Part shown: piece by piece, positions 1 to 8,075 of the stretch
Layout: every line of letters starts with the position of its first letter
Position numbering within the stretch: the stretch's first letter is position 1
Notes under the pieces: model-generated
What the model was told of the DNA's origin: nothing
Databases searched by the model: none
What the model saw: only the letters and a program-made list of their open reading frames with translations
Translations under genes and position numbers: made by a program
Source: SPCO01 sp964427285
GTDB taxonomy: Bacteria > Chloroflexota > Limnocylindria > Limnocylindrales > CSP1-4
DNA length: 21,006 nt
Assembly (NCBI GenBank): GCA_964427285.1
Contig: CAYRTS010000050.1
Span: 1 to 21,006, forward strand
Direction: 5' to 3'

Positions 1-588
1 CTGGGCACTCATCGCCGCATCTGCATTGGTCTCTGCTGCACGCTCGAACGGATCGGCTGGATCCGAAAGCCGGATCCCGTCCCCGGTCTCCGAGCCGGCC
101 ACTGGTCCGGCCCGCTGCTGCATGACGTGGGTCAGCTCATGGGCGATCGTGTGCTTCCCCTGCTCGGTGTCCGGCGACCACTGGTCGGAGCGGAAGACCA
201 CGTCGCTCCCGACCGTATAGGCGTTGGCCGAGACCGCCTTCGCGGATTCGGACGCACTCGCGTCGCGATGGACCCGTACGTCGCTGAAATCACCGCCAAG
301 ACGGCCTTCCATCTCGGACTGGAGCCCATCACCGAGGGGTGCTCCGCCGCCCTGACCCACGACATCAAGGACCGGTGACCGGCCGGGGGCCGATCCCTCA
401 TCCTCGCGCTGAGTCATGAGGCGACTGACGGACGCGTTCCCGGCCAGCCGCTGCAGTTCGAGGAGTGCCGCCGGCGAAGACCCGCCTGGATCGGCGACGG
501 CGCGGGCAACGCTGGCGGCATCCCCGGTAGGTCGTGTGGGAGCCGCGCGCAGCCTGGCGGTCGGATCGAGATCGTCGTGGACGTGCAT
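1..588 (-). CDS. DUF4157 (eCIS core domain) HExxH protein, partial at left edge
   Basis: Reading the reverse complement from the ATG at 588 gives 196 uninterrupted codons that run off the window, so the C-terminal part is missing. Residues 45-54 read LQRLAGNASV, the leader motif also found in the two proteins at 796-5632. Residues about 75-160 match the DUF4157 domain: the segment DVRVHRDASA, then NAYTVGSDVVF, then the zinc-protease-type HELTH motif at 150-154 followed by VMQQ. A downstream DPADPFERAAE segment is also typical of the family. DUF4157 proteins are standard companions of eCIS loci and are thought to be cargo or cargo-linked metallopeptidases; the toxic or enzymatic domain often lies further C-terminal, outside this window. 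The start is supported by GGAGG eight bases upstream. The gene is divergent from the 1,134-residue cargo candidate. Domain identity is strong; peptidase activity is inferred only from the motif. Confidence 0.92.
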   Translation of the reverse strand, partial: MHVHDDLDPTARLRAAPTRPTGDAASVARAVADPGGSSPAALLELQRLAGNASVSRLMTQREDEGSAPGRSPVLDVVGQGGGAPLGDGLQSEMEGRLGGDFSDVRVHRDASASESAKAVSANAYTVGSDVVFRSDQWSPDTEQGKHTIAHELTHVMQQRAGPVAGSETGDGIRLSDPADPFERAAETNADAAMSAQ

Positions 589-795
589 CGGGCGAGCCTC
601 CGTGTGTGACAGAGAGAGTGCCCCACCACGCAGCGGGATGCAAGGCCCGGACGCTCGCTCGCGACTTGCCCCTTCGGGCACGGATGGGCGCCCACTCGCC
701 CGCCCAGCCGACCCTTCCTCGACCCGGCTGGACACCCGATCCTGCACGTACCCGGTCGCGCCAGACGACTCGTGTTGGGAGCGATTGCGCTCAAG
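589..795. other. Divergent intergenic region between two cargo-type genes
   Basis: About 200 bases separate the DUF4157 gene (minus) from the large cargo candidate (plus), so promoters for both should lie here. I see no convincing -35/-10 pair. A short perfect hairpin (TGCCC, loop CTTC, GGGCA) sits at 667-680. If the GTG at 772 is the real start of the plus-strand gene, the gap shortens to 183 bases. Confidence 0.4.
597..601 (-). promoter_or_regulatory. Shine-Dalgarno site of the DUF4157 gene
   Basis: GGAGG on the minus strand lies eight bases before the ATG at 588. It decides the start of the left-edge gene, which would otherwise be ambiguous because the frame stays open a little further upstream. 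Confidence 0.75.
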
Positions 796-3700
796 ATGGG
801 TGACACACAAGCCGTCGTCAGGACGCAGGCAGCCCCGGACGCGAAGACGATCGACACCCCCGCGCTCGCCGCCGGCCCGCAATTGGCCATGCCCGGCGGA
901 GGACTCGCCGCGGGCCTCGCGAGGATGCGGCCGGCGGACGTTGTCCGACTTCAACGTCAGGCGGGCAACCGCGCGGTGGGCACGATCATTCGACCGGCAG
1001 GCCCCAGGCACCCTGGCGGCCCGCGAGCTGGACCGCGATCCAATGCCCCGTCGCGCATGTCCGCCGGCGGACATGGGGGCGCCGTGCAGCGCGACGGCGG
1101 CTTCCGCAACACAAATGCCGGCAAGTCCGATGAGGAGCTCATTACCGAGGCGATCGAGAAGAAGGATGTCGGGCTGATCAAGCTCGTCAAGAACCTTGGC
1201 AAGGCCAAGGTCGACCAGAAGATGCCGCTCATCACGATCTTGAATCACCAGGGCTGGATCGGCCCGTTCGACGAGTACGCCCTGGAGACCCTGTGGGGAA
1301 GCTTCGGTGACAAGGTCCTCGACGTTGCCAAGGCCAACCCCGGTGAGTGGGCACTGTCCCTGCAGGGTGGTGCGGAGCTCTACAACCTTCCGATCGCCAA
1401 ACCGCTCGCGGACAAGTTCATCGTGGACGCCCGGGGCATCGCGGGCAGCTACCTCACGACGAACGAGACGTATGCGACAAAGGAGCTCGAAAAGCTGGGT
1501 GTCAAGGAGGGCGCCGACGGCGGAGGAGCTGGCGGCCCGTCCCAAGAAGAACAGAACGCGCGGCTGGCTGAGCTCAGCGCAGCAATCAGGGTCACCAAGG
1601 AGGCAGGCGAGGTCCGGAACGGACTGAAGAACATCATCGTCGGCCTCGAACGCCGGTACTACATGCCGACCGACAAGACGCTCTACTGGCCGATGTCCTT
1701 CAACCCGGACGCAGCCCCGCCGGAGGTCGACGCCAACCCCCCACCCGATCGTGACGAGAAGGCGCGTGCGTCGGGCGTGGCCCCCGAGGGCCTGGCCAGG
1801 ACGCCGTGGAAGAACGTCAAGGCACAGTGGGACGTCCTCACCGCGATCATGACCGGGCTGTCGATCGCCTACCCCGTCGCCGGTATCGGCCTGATGAGCG
1901 GCGACAAGGCGATGGGCGCCGCCGCATCCGAGGACCCGAAGGCCGCCAAGGCCGCGATCGTCACCATGCTGACCACGACCCGAGATTCCATCCGCGGTAC
2001 GAGGCCAAAGCTCGCCGGCGGCCTGGCCTACGAGCTCTCGCCCATCCACCAGCAGCTGTTCGCGGGGACAAAGGGCACGTCGGGCATCGACTGGAAGGAT
2101 CCCATCGCGCAGGCCCTCGCCAAGGAGGTCCTGGAGCTCAAGTCAAACGTGGAGTTCTGGAAGTCGATGGGGATCGCGACCCTCGCGGCGGCCGCCTTCA
2201 TCATCGCCGAGTTCGCGACGGCCGGTCTTGCCACGGCCGCGCTGGTGGGCTTCGGCGTGGGACTTGGGGTGGGCCAGGCCGCCGTCGCGTGGGACAAGGC
2301 GCTCACGATGTCTGAGGCGGACAAGGCCACCACCGGCGGCGGGACGGAGCTCCTCGCCTCCGGTCAGGCCAGCATGGCCATGTTCGAGGCGGCGCTCGCG
2401 ACGGTCATGGTCTTCGTCGACGTGTTCCAGGCGGCCAAGCCGCTTGGCAAGGCGCTATCGGGAGCCGTTGACAAGGCTGCGCTGGCGGCCGGGTCGAAAG
2501 TCGGTGGGAAGGTCCTCGACGAGCTCGGCGCGCTGGCCGGCAAGGCGCCCGACAAGGCACTCATTGAACGAGCCGTCACCGAACTCGGCGCGGAGGTCGT
2601 CATGGGCCGGACCGGCAAGAACGCCGCCGACCTCCTCGCGATCGTCGGCGAGGGCTCGCCGATCGCCGCTCGTTTGAAGACGCTCGCCGCGATCCCGGCT
2701 GAGTTGGCCAAGATCACACCGGCTGAACTCGCCAAGCGGGCCAGCAGCCTCGTCGCTGAATGCAAGGCCAACCCCGCGACCGGCGAGGCGCTGGCGGTCC
2801 TCGCCGTGGAGCGGATGGGGCCAAAGAAGGTGCTCGAGATGAATGGCGGCTGGAAGGACCTGAGCTTGGCGCTGGGCAACGAGTCCGCGGCGGGCAAGTC
2901 CATCATGTCCTGGCGGGACGCATTCATGGGCGACATCAATACCTTCGTCCGGACCCTCGAAGGCGGCGTGGACGAAGCCGGCCAGGCGGCCGTGAAGCGG
3001 ACCGGGACCCAGGGCAAGTTCACCAACGATTTCGACATCAGCCTCCTTGGCCCGAATTCGTCGAAGAACCGCAATGCGCTGCGATCGTTCATGGCCGGTC
3101 GGGTGGGGACGAGTCCCGACCGGCTGGGCCAGATGCTGCTGGCGGACTTTTTCACCGATCCGCGCCGGCTCCATCTCTACGACCAGCTCGACCCGGTCCT
3201 GCGCCTCGAGGTCGGGACGCGCGCCGAGAAGGTCGCTGAGTCCACGATCATGGCCAAGACCCTGCACGATGCCGAGGCGGCCGGAAACAAGCAGCTGGCG
3301 GAGCAGATCCGCACGCAGATGAAGGAACTCGGGGTTGCCGAGGTGCCGTTCAAGCCGCTCAGCGAAGGCGACCGGGCCGCGCTGTACGGCAAGATCGACG
3401 ACTACCACATGCAGCTCGAGGGGGCGCTCAAGTCGAGCGACAAGGCGTTGCAGAAGTCGTTGGTCGAGAAGATCGGTGACACGCAGGGGCTGATCAACGC
3501 GACCGAAGGAGGCGGCTACTTCTCCGGCGGCGCCACCCGCCAGATCGTCACGTTGGCGGAGGGTCTCATCAAGGGCGGAGCCAAGCCGCTCGATGCGCAG
3601 GTGTACACGACGCTGCTCGACCAGCTGCCCAAGCTCAATAGCGAGGCATCCGCGCTGATGAAGAGCGGGATCGTGGCATCTGCAGACGCCGTCAGTTCAA

Positions 3701-4197
3701 TCAAGGGCATCGCCAAGTATGGCAAGCGCTTCCGCGACCTGATGTCCAAGCTGGATGTGAAGGTGGCCGACGAAGCGGCCTGGGACAACCTCGCCGAGCG
3801 GCTCAACAAGCTCCTGAAACAGGCCAAGGGCGAGTCCGACGTCACCCTGCTGAGCCGTCTCGAGACGGAGGCGAAGACAGTCGAGTCGGAGGTGGCCGCG
3901 CTGATGGGCGAGTTCCGCGGCGCCTCCCAGCAGGTGCTGCTGACCCTGAGTCGCCAGGCGGCCCTGGGTGGCGCCAAGGTGGACCTCGGCGCGATCCAGT
4001 TCCTCGTGATGGCCACGGCAAAGCTGACCCGGGCGTCAAGCGCGGTGCGGGAATCGCTGCGGGCCATCACCGCGCAGATGGCCGAGGCCGCGCTCGCGGC
4101 CGCGAAGAATGGCCCGGCCTCGACGCCGGATCCCGGATCGACTGGCAGCCCTGCGCCCACCACGACGCCGCCCGGAAAAGCACCGGGTCCGCCCTAG
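796..4197 (+). CDS. Large putative eCIS cargo protein with LQRQAGNRAV motif and hydrophobic centre
   Basis: I do not recognise a named family over the whole length. From the GTG at 772 the protein has 1,141 residues; from the ATG at 796, preferred here, 1,133. Numbering below is from 772. Residues 60-69 read LQRQAGNRAV and 104-108 read AVQRD, motifs shared with the DUF4157 protein and the next gene. A Gly-rich linker lies near 247-260. Three hydrophobic segments follow, near 355-376, 467-507 (very Ala/Gly-rich) and 531-552. At 745-757 a G-T-x6-D-F-D-I-S pattern resembles the active-site signature of nucleotidyltransferase folds, but this is a weak pattern match. The C-terminal third looks helical and the last 30 residues are Pro/Ser/Thr-rich. 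Neither start has an ideal ribosome site: GGGAG lies 14 bases before the ATG, and nothing precedes the GTG. Cargo role is inferred from motif and position. Confidence 0.85.
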   Translation: MGDTQAVVRTQAAPDAKTIDTPALAAGPQLAMPGGGLAAGLARMRPADVVRLQRQAGNRAVGTIIRPAGPRHPGGPRAGPRSNAPSRMSAGGHGGAVQRDGGFRNTNAGKSDEELITEAIEKKDVGLIKLVKNLGKAKVDQKMPLITILNHQGWIGPFDEYALETLWGSFGDKVLDVAKANPGEWALSLQGGAELYNLPIAKPLADKFIVDARGIAGSYLTTNETYATKELEKLGVKEGADGGGAGGPSQEEQNARLAELSAAIRVTKEAGEVRNGLKNIIVGLERRYYMPTDKTLYWPMSFNPDAAPPEVDANPPPDRDEKARASGVAPEGLARTPWKNVKAQWDVLTAIMTGLSIAYPVAGIGLMSGDKAMGAAASEDPKAAKAAIVTMLTTTRDSIRGTRPKLAGGLAYELSPIHQQLFAGTKGTSGIDWKDPIAQALAKEVLELKSNVEFWKSMGIATLAAAAFIIAEFATAGLATAALVGFGVGLGVGQAAVAWDKALTMSEADKATTGGGTELLASGQASMAMFEAALATVMVFVDVFQAAKPLGKALSGAVDKAALAAGSKVGGKVLDELGALAGKAPDKALIERAVTELGAEVVMGRTGKNAADLLAIVGEGSPIAARLKTLAAIPAELAKITPAELAKRASSLVAECKANPATGEALAVLAVERMGPKKVLEMNGGWKDLSLALGNESAAGKSIMSWRDAFMGDINTFVRTLEGGVDEAGQAAVKRTGTQGKFTNDFDISLLGPNSSKNRNALRSFMAGRVGTSPDRLGQMLLADFFTDPRRLHLYDQLDPVLRLEVGTRAEKVAESTIMAKTLHDAEAAGNKQLAEQIRTQMKELGVAEVPFKPLSEGDRAALYGKIDDYHMQLEGALKSSDKALQKSLVEKIGDTQGLINATEGGGYFSGGATRQIVTLAEGLIKGGAKPLDAQVYTTLLDQLPKLNSEASALMKSGIVASADAVSSIKGIAKYGKRFRDLMSKLDVKVADEAAWDNLAERLNKLLKQAKGESDVTLLSRLETEAKTVESEVAALMGEFRGASQQVLLTLSRQAALGGAKVDLGAIQFLVMATAKLTRASSAVRESLRAITAQMAEAALAAAKNGPASTPDPGSTGSPAPTTTPPGKAPGPP

Positions 4198-4230
4198 ATG
4201 ACACCGGACGGATCGCAGGCATGCCCGCTC

Positions 4231-4237
4231 GGAGAGG
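4231..4237 (+). promoter_or_regulatory. Shine-Dalgarno site selecting a TTG start
   Basis: GGAGAGG lies six bases before the TTG at 4244. The first in-frame ATG, at 4310, has no comparable site, so the TTG is preferred and the protein gains 22 N-terminal residues. Confidence 0.6.
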
Positions 4238-4243
4238 CGCGAG

Positions 4244-5632
4244 TTGGCTGAGGCAGCGAACCAGACCAGGACCGCCGAGCCGACGGTCACGCGGGGCCGC
4301 GAAGCGGCCATGTCCGACACCGGCTTCGCCATGCCCGCGACCGGAATGTTCGACGCCGGCATGGGCCTCGCGGCGCTGGGGTTGGCCAACCAGGACGCGG
4401 GTGCTCGAATTCGCTTTCTCGCATCCGTGCAGCGCACCGCCGGCAACGCTGCCGTGCAGCGCATGCTCATGCATTCCGTGCGGCGCTCCCCGGTCGCACA
4501 GCGCCAGGGTGCCCAGCAGATCACGCCGTCCTTCACGGTCCCGATCGAGCCGAACTCCACGAAGATCGACCTCGGCGGGAAGGCGTCGTACATCCAGGGA
4601 TCCGTGGCCCTGAAGGGCGAGGTGAAGGGCGAAATCGTCCCGAAGGGCAAGGACAGCGCCTCCGTCGGTGCCGGCGGCACCTCGAACGTCGGTGGCCAGG
4701 CCGAGATCACGCTCGCCGAGCAAAAGGGCTTCGCCATCTTCGACGCCATCGACATCGAGAAGGTCAAGGAGACGATGGGCTTCGAACTGTCGATGAAGAA
4801 GCTCGACGTCAACTTCGCCGCCGAGGCCTCGATCAAGACCCGCTACCCGTGGCTCAAGGGCATCGCCGGCCTCAAGTTCGTCGTTGCCGGCGTCGAGTGG
4901 GACAAGATCAGTGACGCGGTGGCACTCGGCGTGGAGGTCTCCGGCGGCCTGAGCGGTGAGGGCACGATCAACCTCAACAGCGGCTACGACGTCAAGCTCT
5001 CGGTCAAGGTGACGGTCGTCGGCGAGGTGCACCCGAACTGGCCGCGGATCGCCGCGGAGGTCGGCAAGCGCGTAGCGACCGAAGGTGGCAAGGCGGCCGT
5101 CGAGGCGACAACCACAGGGGCGGGGACCTCGGTGATCGCGATCGACCTCGCCGCGGTCGGCGCCGCTGCGGCGGCGATCCTTGTCCCGCTCGCGGCGGCC
5201 GTCGCGATGGGCTACGGCGCATTCCAGGGCATGAAGAACGCGCGGGCCGCCCGGGAGGCCGCAGGTTACGGCGTCGTGATGAAGGCCAAGGCCGAGGAGT
5301 GCGCCAAGGGCTTCGCCCAGACCCTCACCGGGCGCTCCCCGGGGAGCGACGAAGGCTCGGTGGAGGCCGAGGCCCAGATCCACGGTGTGATGGCCTCCAC
5401 CGGAGCCAGCCGCGAGATCGTGGTGGCCGCCGCCACCCAGGAGCAGGGGGGCTACGGGGCGATCTACGAGAAGAACCTGACGCGGATCAAGGAGAAGCTC
5501 TACGCCGAGGGCTGCGCCAGGTACGACGAGCAGAGCAAGGCGGACTGGGGCTACATCGAGGATATCGGCCCGGAATGGGGCATGCGGGGCGTCTACCGCA
5601 AATACTTCCGGATGGTCCTCTTCGGCCCGTAG
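4244..5632 (+). CDS. Second putative eCIS cargo protein with VQRTAGNAAV motif
   Basis: 462 residues from a TTG start chosen for its ribosome site; an ATG at 4310 would give 440. No family recognised. Residues 62-71 read VQRTAGNAAV and 84-88 read VAQRQ, the same two-part signature as in the DUF4157 protein and the preceding gene. Residues about 95-285 are rich in alternating polar/hydrophobic stretches with many Gly and Lys, suggesting beta structure. Residues about 295-330 form a long Ala/Val/Ile hydrophobic stretch able to span a membrane, probably as a hairpin. The C-terminal 130 residues look helical and end in an aromatic segment (YRKYFRMVLF). It lies 46 bases after the previous gene on the same strand and is probably co-transcribed. 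The hydrophobic hairpin could fit a membrane-acting effector, but that is inference. Confidence 0.85.
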   Translation: MAEAANQTRTAEPTVTRGREAAMSDTGFAMPATGMFDAGMGLAALGLANQDAGARIRFLASVQRTAGNAAVQRMLMHSVRRSPVAQRQGAQQITPSFTVPIEPNSTKIDLGGKASYIQGSVALKGEVKGEIVPKGKDSASVGAGGTSNVGGQAEITLAEQKGFAIFDAIDIEKVKETMGFELSMKKLDVNFAAEASIKTRYPWLKGIAGLKFVVAGVEWDKISDAVALGVEVSGGLSGEGTINLNSGYDVKLSVKVTVVGEVHPNWPRIAAEVGKRVATEGGKAAVEATTTGAGTSVIAIDLAAVGAAAAAILVPLAAAVAMGYGAFQGMKNARAAREAAGYGVVMKAKAEECAKGFAQTLTGRSPGSDEGSVEAEAQIHGVMASTGASREIVVAAATQEQGGYGAIYEKNLTRIKEKLYAEGCARYDEQSKADWGYIEDIGPEWGMRGVYRKYFRMVLFGP

Positions 5633-5807
5633 GGTCAGGTCGGGTTGGGACCGACGTTCTCCACGGCGTCGCCCTCGAACGCGACGATCCCCGACGGGAC
5701 TGTCCGGAATGGGCGTGGGCCGCCGCGTCCTGGCTATGACTCCCGAAAACGTTCTTGACGATGGCGAGCGAGGACGCCCGGTTCGCCGGGGTTCAGCGGC
5801 CTGGGGA
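5633..5807. terminator. Convergent intergenic region with weak hairpins, possible bidirectional terminator
   Basis: The cargo pair (plus) and the ATPase gene (minus) end facing each other across 175 bases. Two hairpins are visible: GTCGG/CCGAC at 5639-5655, just after the plus-strand stop, and CCCGG-TTCG-CCGGG at 5777-5790, about 17 bases past the minus-strand stop. Neither is followed by a clear run of T, so intrinsic termination is only a possibility. Confidence 0.35.
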
Positions 5808-8075
5808 TCAGTGTTCCTCGATCATCCCGAAGTATTCGCCGAACTCGCCCTCGTGGGTCAGCCGACCGAGCTTGAGGTACTCACGTTCGGTGCCCCGAAT
5901 CAGGTCAGTCATCTCGACTGGCCGGTCCTCCGCCGCCGCAAAGAACGCGGCAGCGAGGCAGACGTTGCGGATATTTCCGCCCGATAGCTTGAATGCCCGG
6001 GCGAGGAAGGCCAGATCCAGGTCCGCGGCACGCGGCAATGAGGCCGGCAGGTGGCGTTCCCACAGCCCATAGCGGTCGGCCTCCTCGGGCATCGGGAAGT
6101 CAACGATGACATCCAGCCGTCGAAGGAACGCCTCATCGAGGTTGGCCCGCAGGTTGGTGGTCAGGACTGCGAGGCCGTCGAACCGCTCCATCCGCTGGAG
6201 CAGGTAGGCAATCTCGACGTTCGCGTATCGGTCGCGCGCGTCCTTCACCTCCGAGCGCTTGCCGAAGATCGCGTCCGCCTCGTCGAACAGGAGTACACCG
6301 TTGACCCGGTCCGCCTCCGCGAAGATCCGGTCAAGGTTCTTCTCCGTCTCGCCGATGTATTTGTCGACCACGGTCGCAAGGTCGATCACGTAGAGATCAA
6401 GCCCAAGGTCTGCCGCCACAATCTCCGCCGAGAGCGTCTTGCCGGTACCCGAATCACCCGCAAAGAGCGAGGTCACGCCACTGCCGCGGGCTCCACCACC
6501 GCCCATCCCCCACGCGTTGAGCACGCGTTCGCGGTGCCGAGCCCGGTCCGTGAGCTGGTGGAGCTGAAGGGTGACCTCGCCCGGAAGGATGAGATCCTCC
6601 CACACGGCCATGGCGGGAACGCGGCGGGCCAGGCGTTCCAGCCCCCCAGCGTTCTGGGCCCGTGCCCCCGCAGCGACGTCACCGGCCGACACGGCCCGGT
6701 CCTCCGCGCTCGCGATTCGCCGGGCGGCAGTCGAGGCCCGCCGGACCTGTTCCGGGTCCAGCCGAAACCCGGAGGTCACGACCGCGGGATCGACGCCATC
6801 CTCAAACGGCGTGGTGGGGTGATCGCTCGATCCGCCGACGGCCATCAACCAGGCTTGACTTCGTTCTTCCGTCGGGAGGACCGGCGCATCCAGCAGCAGC
6901 GGCACCTCGCGCGACCAGCCAGGATCCCATCCCCTGGTCCCGAGCAGGATCGTCGGACCGGTCCCCTCGGCGATGGCCCGGATCGCGATGGGGCCGCGCT
7001 CCGCGAGAACCTCGATGGGCCCGGCGATGAGGACCGCACCACGCAACCGGGCCTCTCGCACGAGCGCCGCGCCCGTATCGGCGGCGTCGTCGCCGGCGGT
7101 GAGTCGCCCGAGGTCCACGACAAGCGTCGGGCGTCCGATCTCACGACTCGCAGCGACCGCCCAGCCGCGGCCCGCCGTCCCGCTGCGTTCCCGGAGATAG
7201 GCCAGCGGCGTGCCAACCCGAAGCGCCCGCACGAGACGTTCCAGCCCGGGCGCTGGAGCGGGCCACACGTCCACGAGGAGCGAATCAACCCTGGGCTCGG
7301 GCCGCGGATCCCCGAGGAGATGACCGGCCACGCGGTCCGGGACGCGAAGTGAGCGGGTCAGGAACGGCCGGTCCGGATCCTCGACGAGCACCAGACCGCC
7401 GGCCACCAGCGGCGCGGTCGGGCCAAGTCGATGGCGTTCAATCCGCAGCCCGTCGTGACCGGTTGCGAGCTCGAGGGCGAGGCCCACGCTCGCCCGACGA
7501 CGTGACACATCGTCGTGCAGATAGGCGTACAGGCGCTCGAACCGCTGGTCGAGGTCTGGCGCCAGCGCGACGAGCAGCAGCTCCGAATCCGTCTGGTCGA
7601 GACCAAACGCCCGCTCGAGCCGGCGTAGGCGAATATCGGCACCACCGATCTCGGCGATCTCGGCGCGGGCGTCGACTCGGGCGGCCGCCGCGATGAGCTC
7701 CGGAAGCGGTCCCGGGTCTACCCCGAGCGGGCCGACGAGCAACTGATCAACCTGCGTATCCGAGATGTACAGGCCGCGGAATCGGTCGTCCGGGTCAGGG
7801 TCCGTCGATCGTCGGCGGTCAACTGCGGCGCGAACGCGGGCCTCGAGGATCGCCAATCGCCCGAAGAGGTGGACCAACGAAGGGTCCGGCCCACGGGAGG
7901 CCGTGGACGCCGTCCTCGTGGGATCGGGGCCGAACAGTTCTGACTCGGCCGATGGTTCGGAGGCGGGCAGCTCTGATTCGGCAGCGAGCGTCCGCCCGGC
8001 CAGCTCGCCCGTTGCGGCCTCCCCTGGGGGCTCAGCAGCACGCCCGCGCGCCGCCCGAGGAGCGGACCGGGTCAT
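5808..8075 (-). CDS. eCIS AAA+ ATPase (Afp15/Pvc15-like)
   Basis: 755 residues. The C-terminal AAA+ module is intact: Walker A GDSGTGKT at 540-547, Walker B LLFDEAD at 595-601, sensor-1 TTN at 639-641, paired arginines at 652-653 as arginine-finger candidates, and a sensor-2-like GGNIR further on. An earlier region near 298-330 looks like a degenerate AAA fold: SGTAGRGW stands where a P-loop would be, lacking the Lys, and is followed by PTLVVDL. The first 60 residues are Ala/Glu/Ser/Pro-rich and unlikely to be folded. Every eCIS locus carries such an ATPase; its exact role in assembly is unsettled. The start overlaps the stop of the DUF4255 gene as ATGA, implying translational coupling. Identification as the CIS ATPase rests on the module and its neighbours. 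Confidence 0.95.
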   Translation of the reverse strand: MTRSAPRAARGRAAEPPGEAATGELAGRTLAAESELPASEPSAESELFGPDPTRTASTASRGPDPSLVHLFGRLAILEARVRAAVDRRRSTDPDPDDRFRGLYISDTQVDQLLVGPLGVDPGPLPELIAAAARVDARAEIAEIGGADIRLRRLERAFGLDQTDSELLLVALAPDLDQRFERLYAYLHDDVSRRRASVGLALELATGHDGLRIERHRLGPTAPLVAGGLVLVEDPDRPFLTRSLRVPDRVAGHLLGDPRPEPRVDSLLVDVWPAPAPGLERLVRALRVGTPLAYLRERSGTAGRGWAVAASREIGRPTLVVDLGRLTAGDDAADTGAALVREARLRGAVLIAGPIEVLAERGPIAIRAIAEGTGPTILLGTRGWDPGWSREVPLLLDAPVLPTEERSQAWLMAVGGSSDHPTTPFEDGVDPAVVTSGFRLDPEQVRRASTAARRIASAEDRAVSAGDVAAGARAQNAGGLERLARRVPAMAVWEDLILPGEVTLQLHQLTDRARHRERVLNAWGMGGGGARGSGVTSLFAGDSGTGKTLSAEIVAADLGLDLYVIDLATVVDKYIGETEKNLDRIFAEADRVNGVLLFDEADAIFGKRSEVKDARDRYANVEIAYLLQRMERFDGLAVLTTNLRANLDEAFLRRLDVIVDFPMPEEADRYGLWERHLPASLPRAADLDLAFLARAFKLSGGNIRNVCLAAAFFAAAEDRPVEMTDLIRGTEREYLKLGRLTHEGEFGEYFGMIEEH

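Noticed and set aside
414..890. 158-codon minus-strand frame spanning the divergent region at the left
   Set aside because: It overlaps both the DUF4157 N terminus (different frame, clear domain) and the start of the cargo gene; composition is shadow-like.
2455..3408. 317-codon minus-strand frame within the large cargo gene
   Set aside because: High-GC shadow of the plus-strand gene; no ribosome site, and the product reads as Arg/Leu/Gly-rich noise.
4172..4190. CCCGG...CCGGG inverted repeat near the end of the large cargo gene
   Set aside because: It lies within the Pro-rich coding tail, has no T run, and the next gene follows on the same strand 46 bases after the stop; a terminator is unlikely.
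6051..7352. 433-codon plus-strand frame opposite the AAA+ ATPase
   Set aside because: The minus strand encodes all AAA+ motifs here; the plus-strand product has no recognisable domain.
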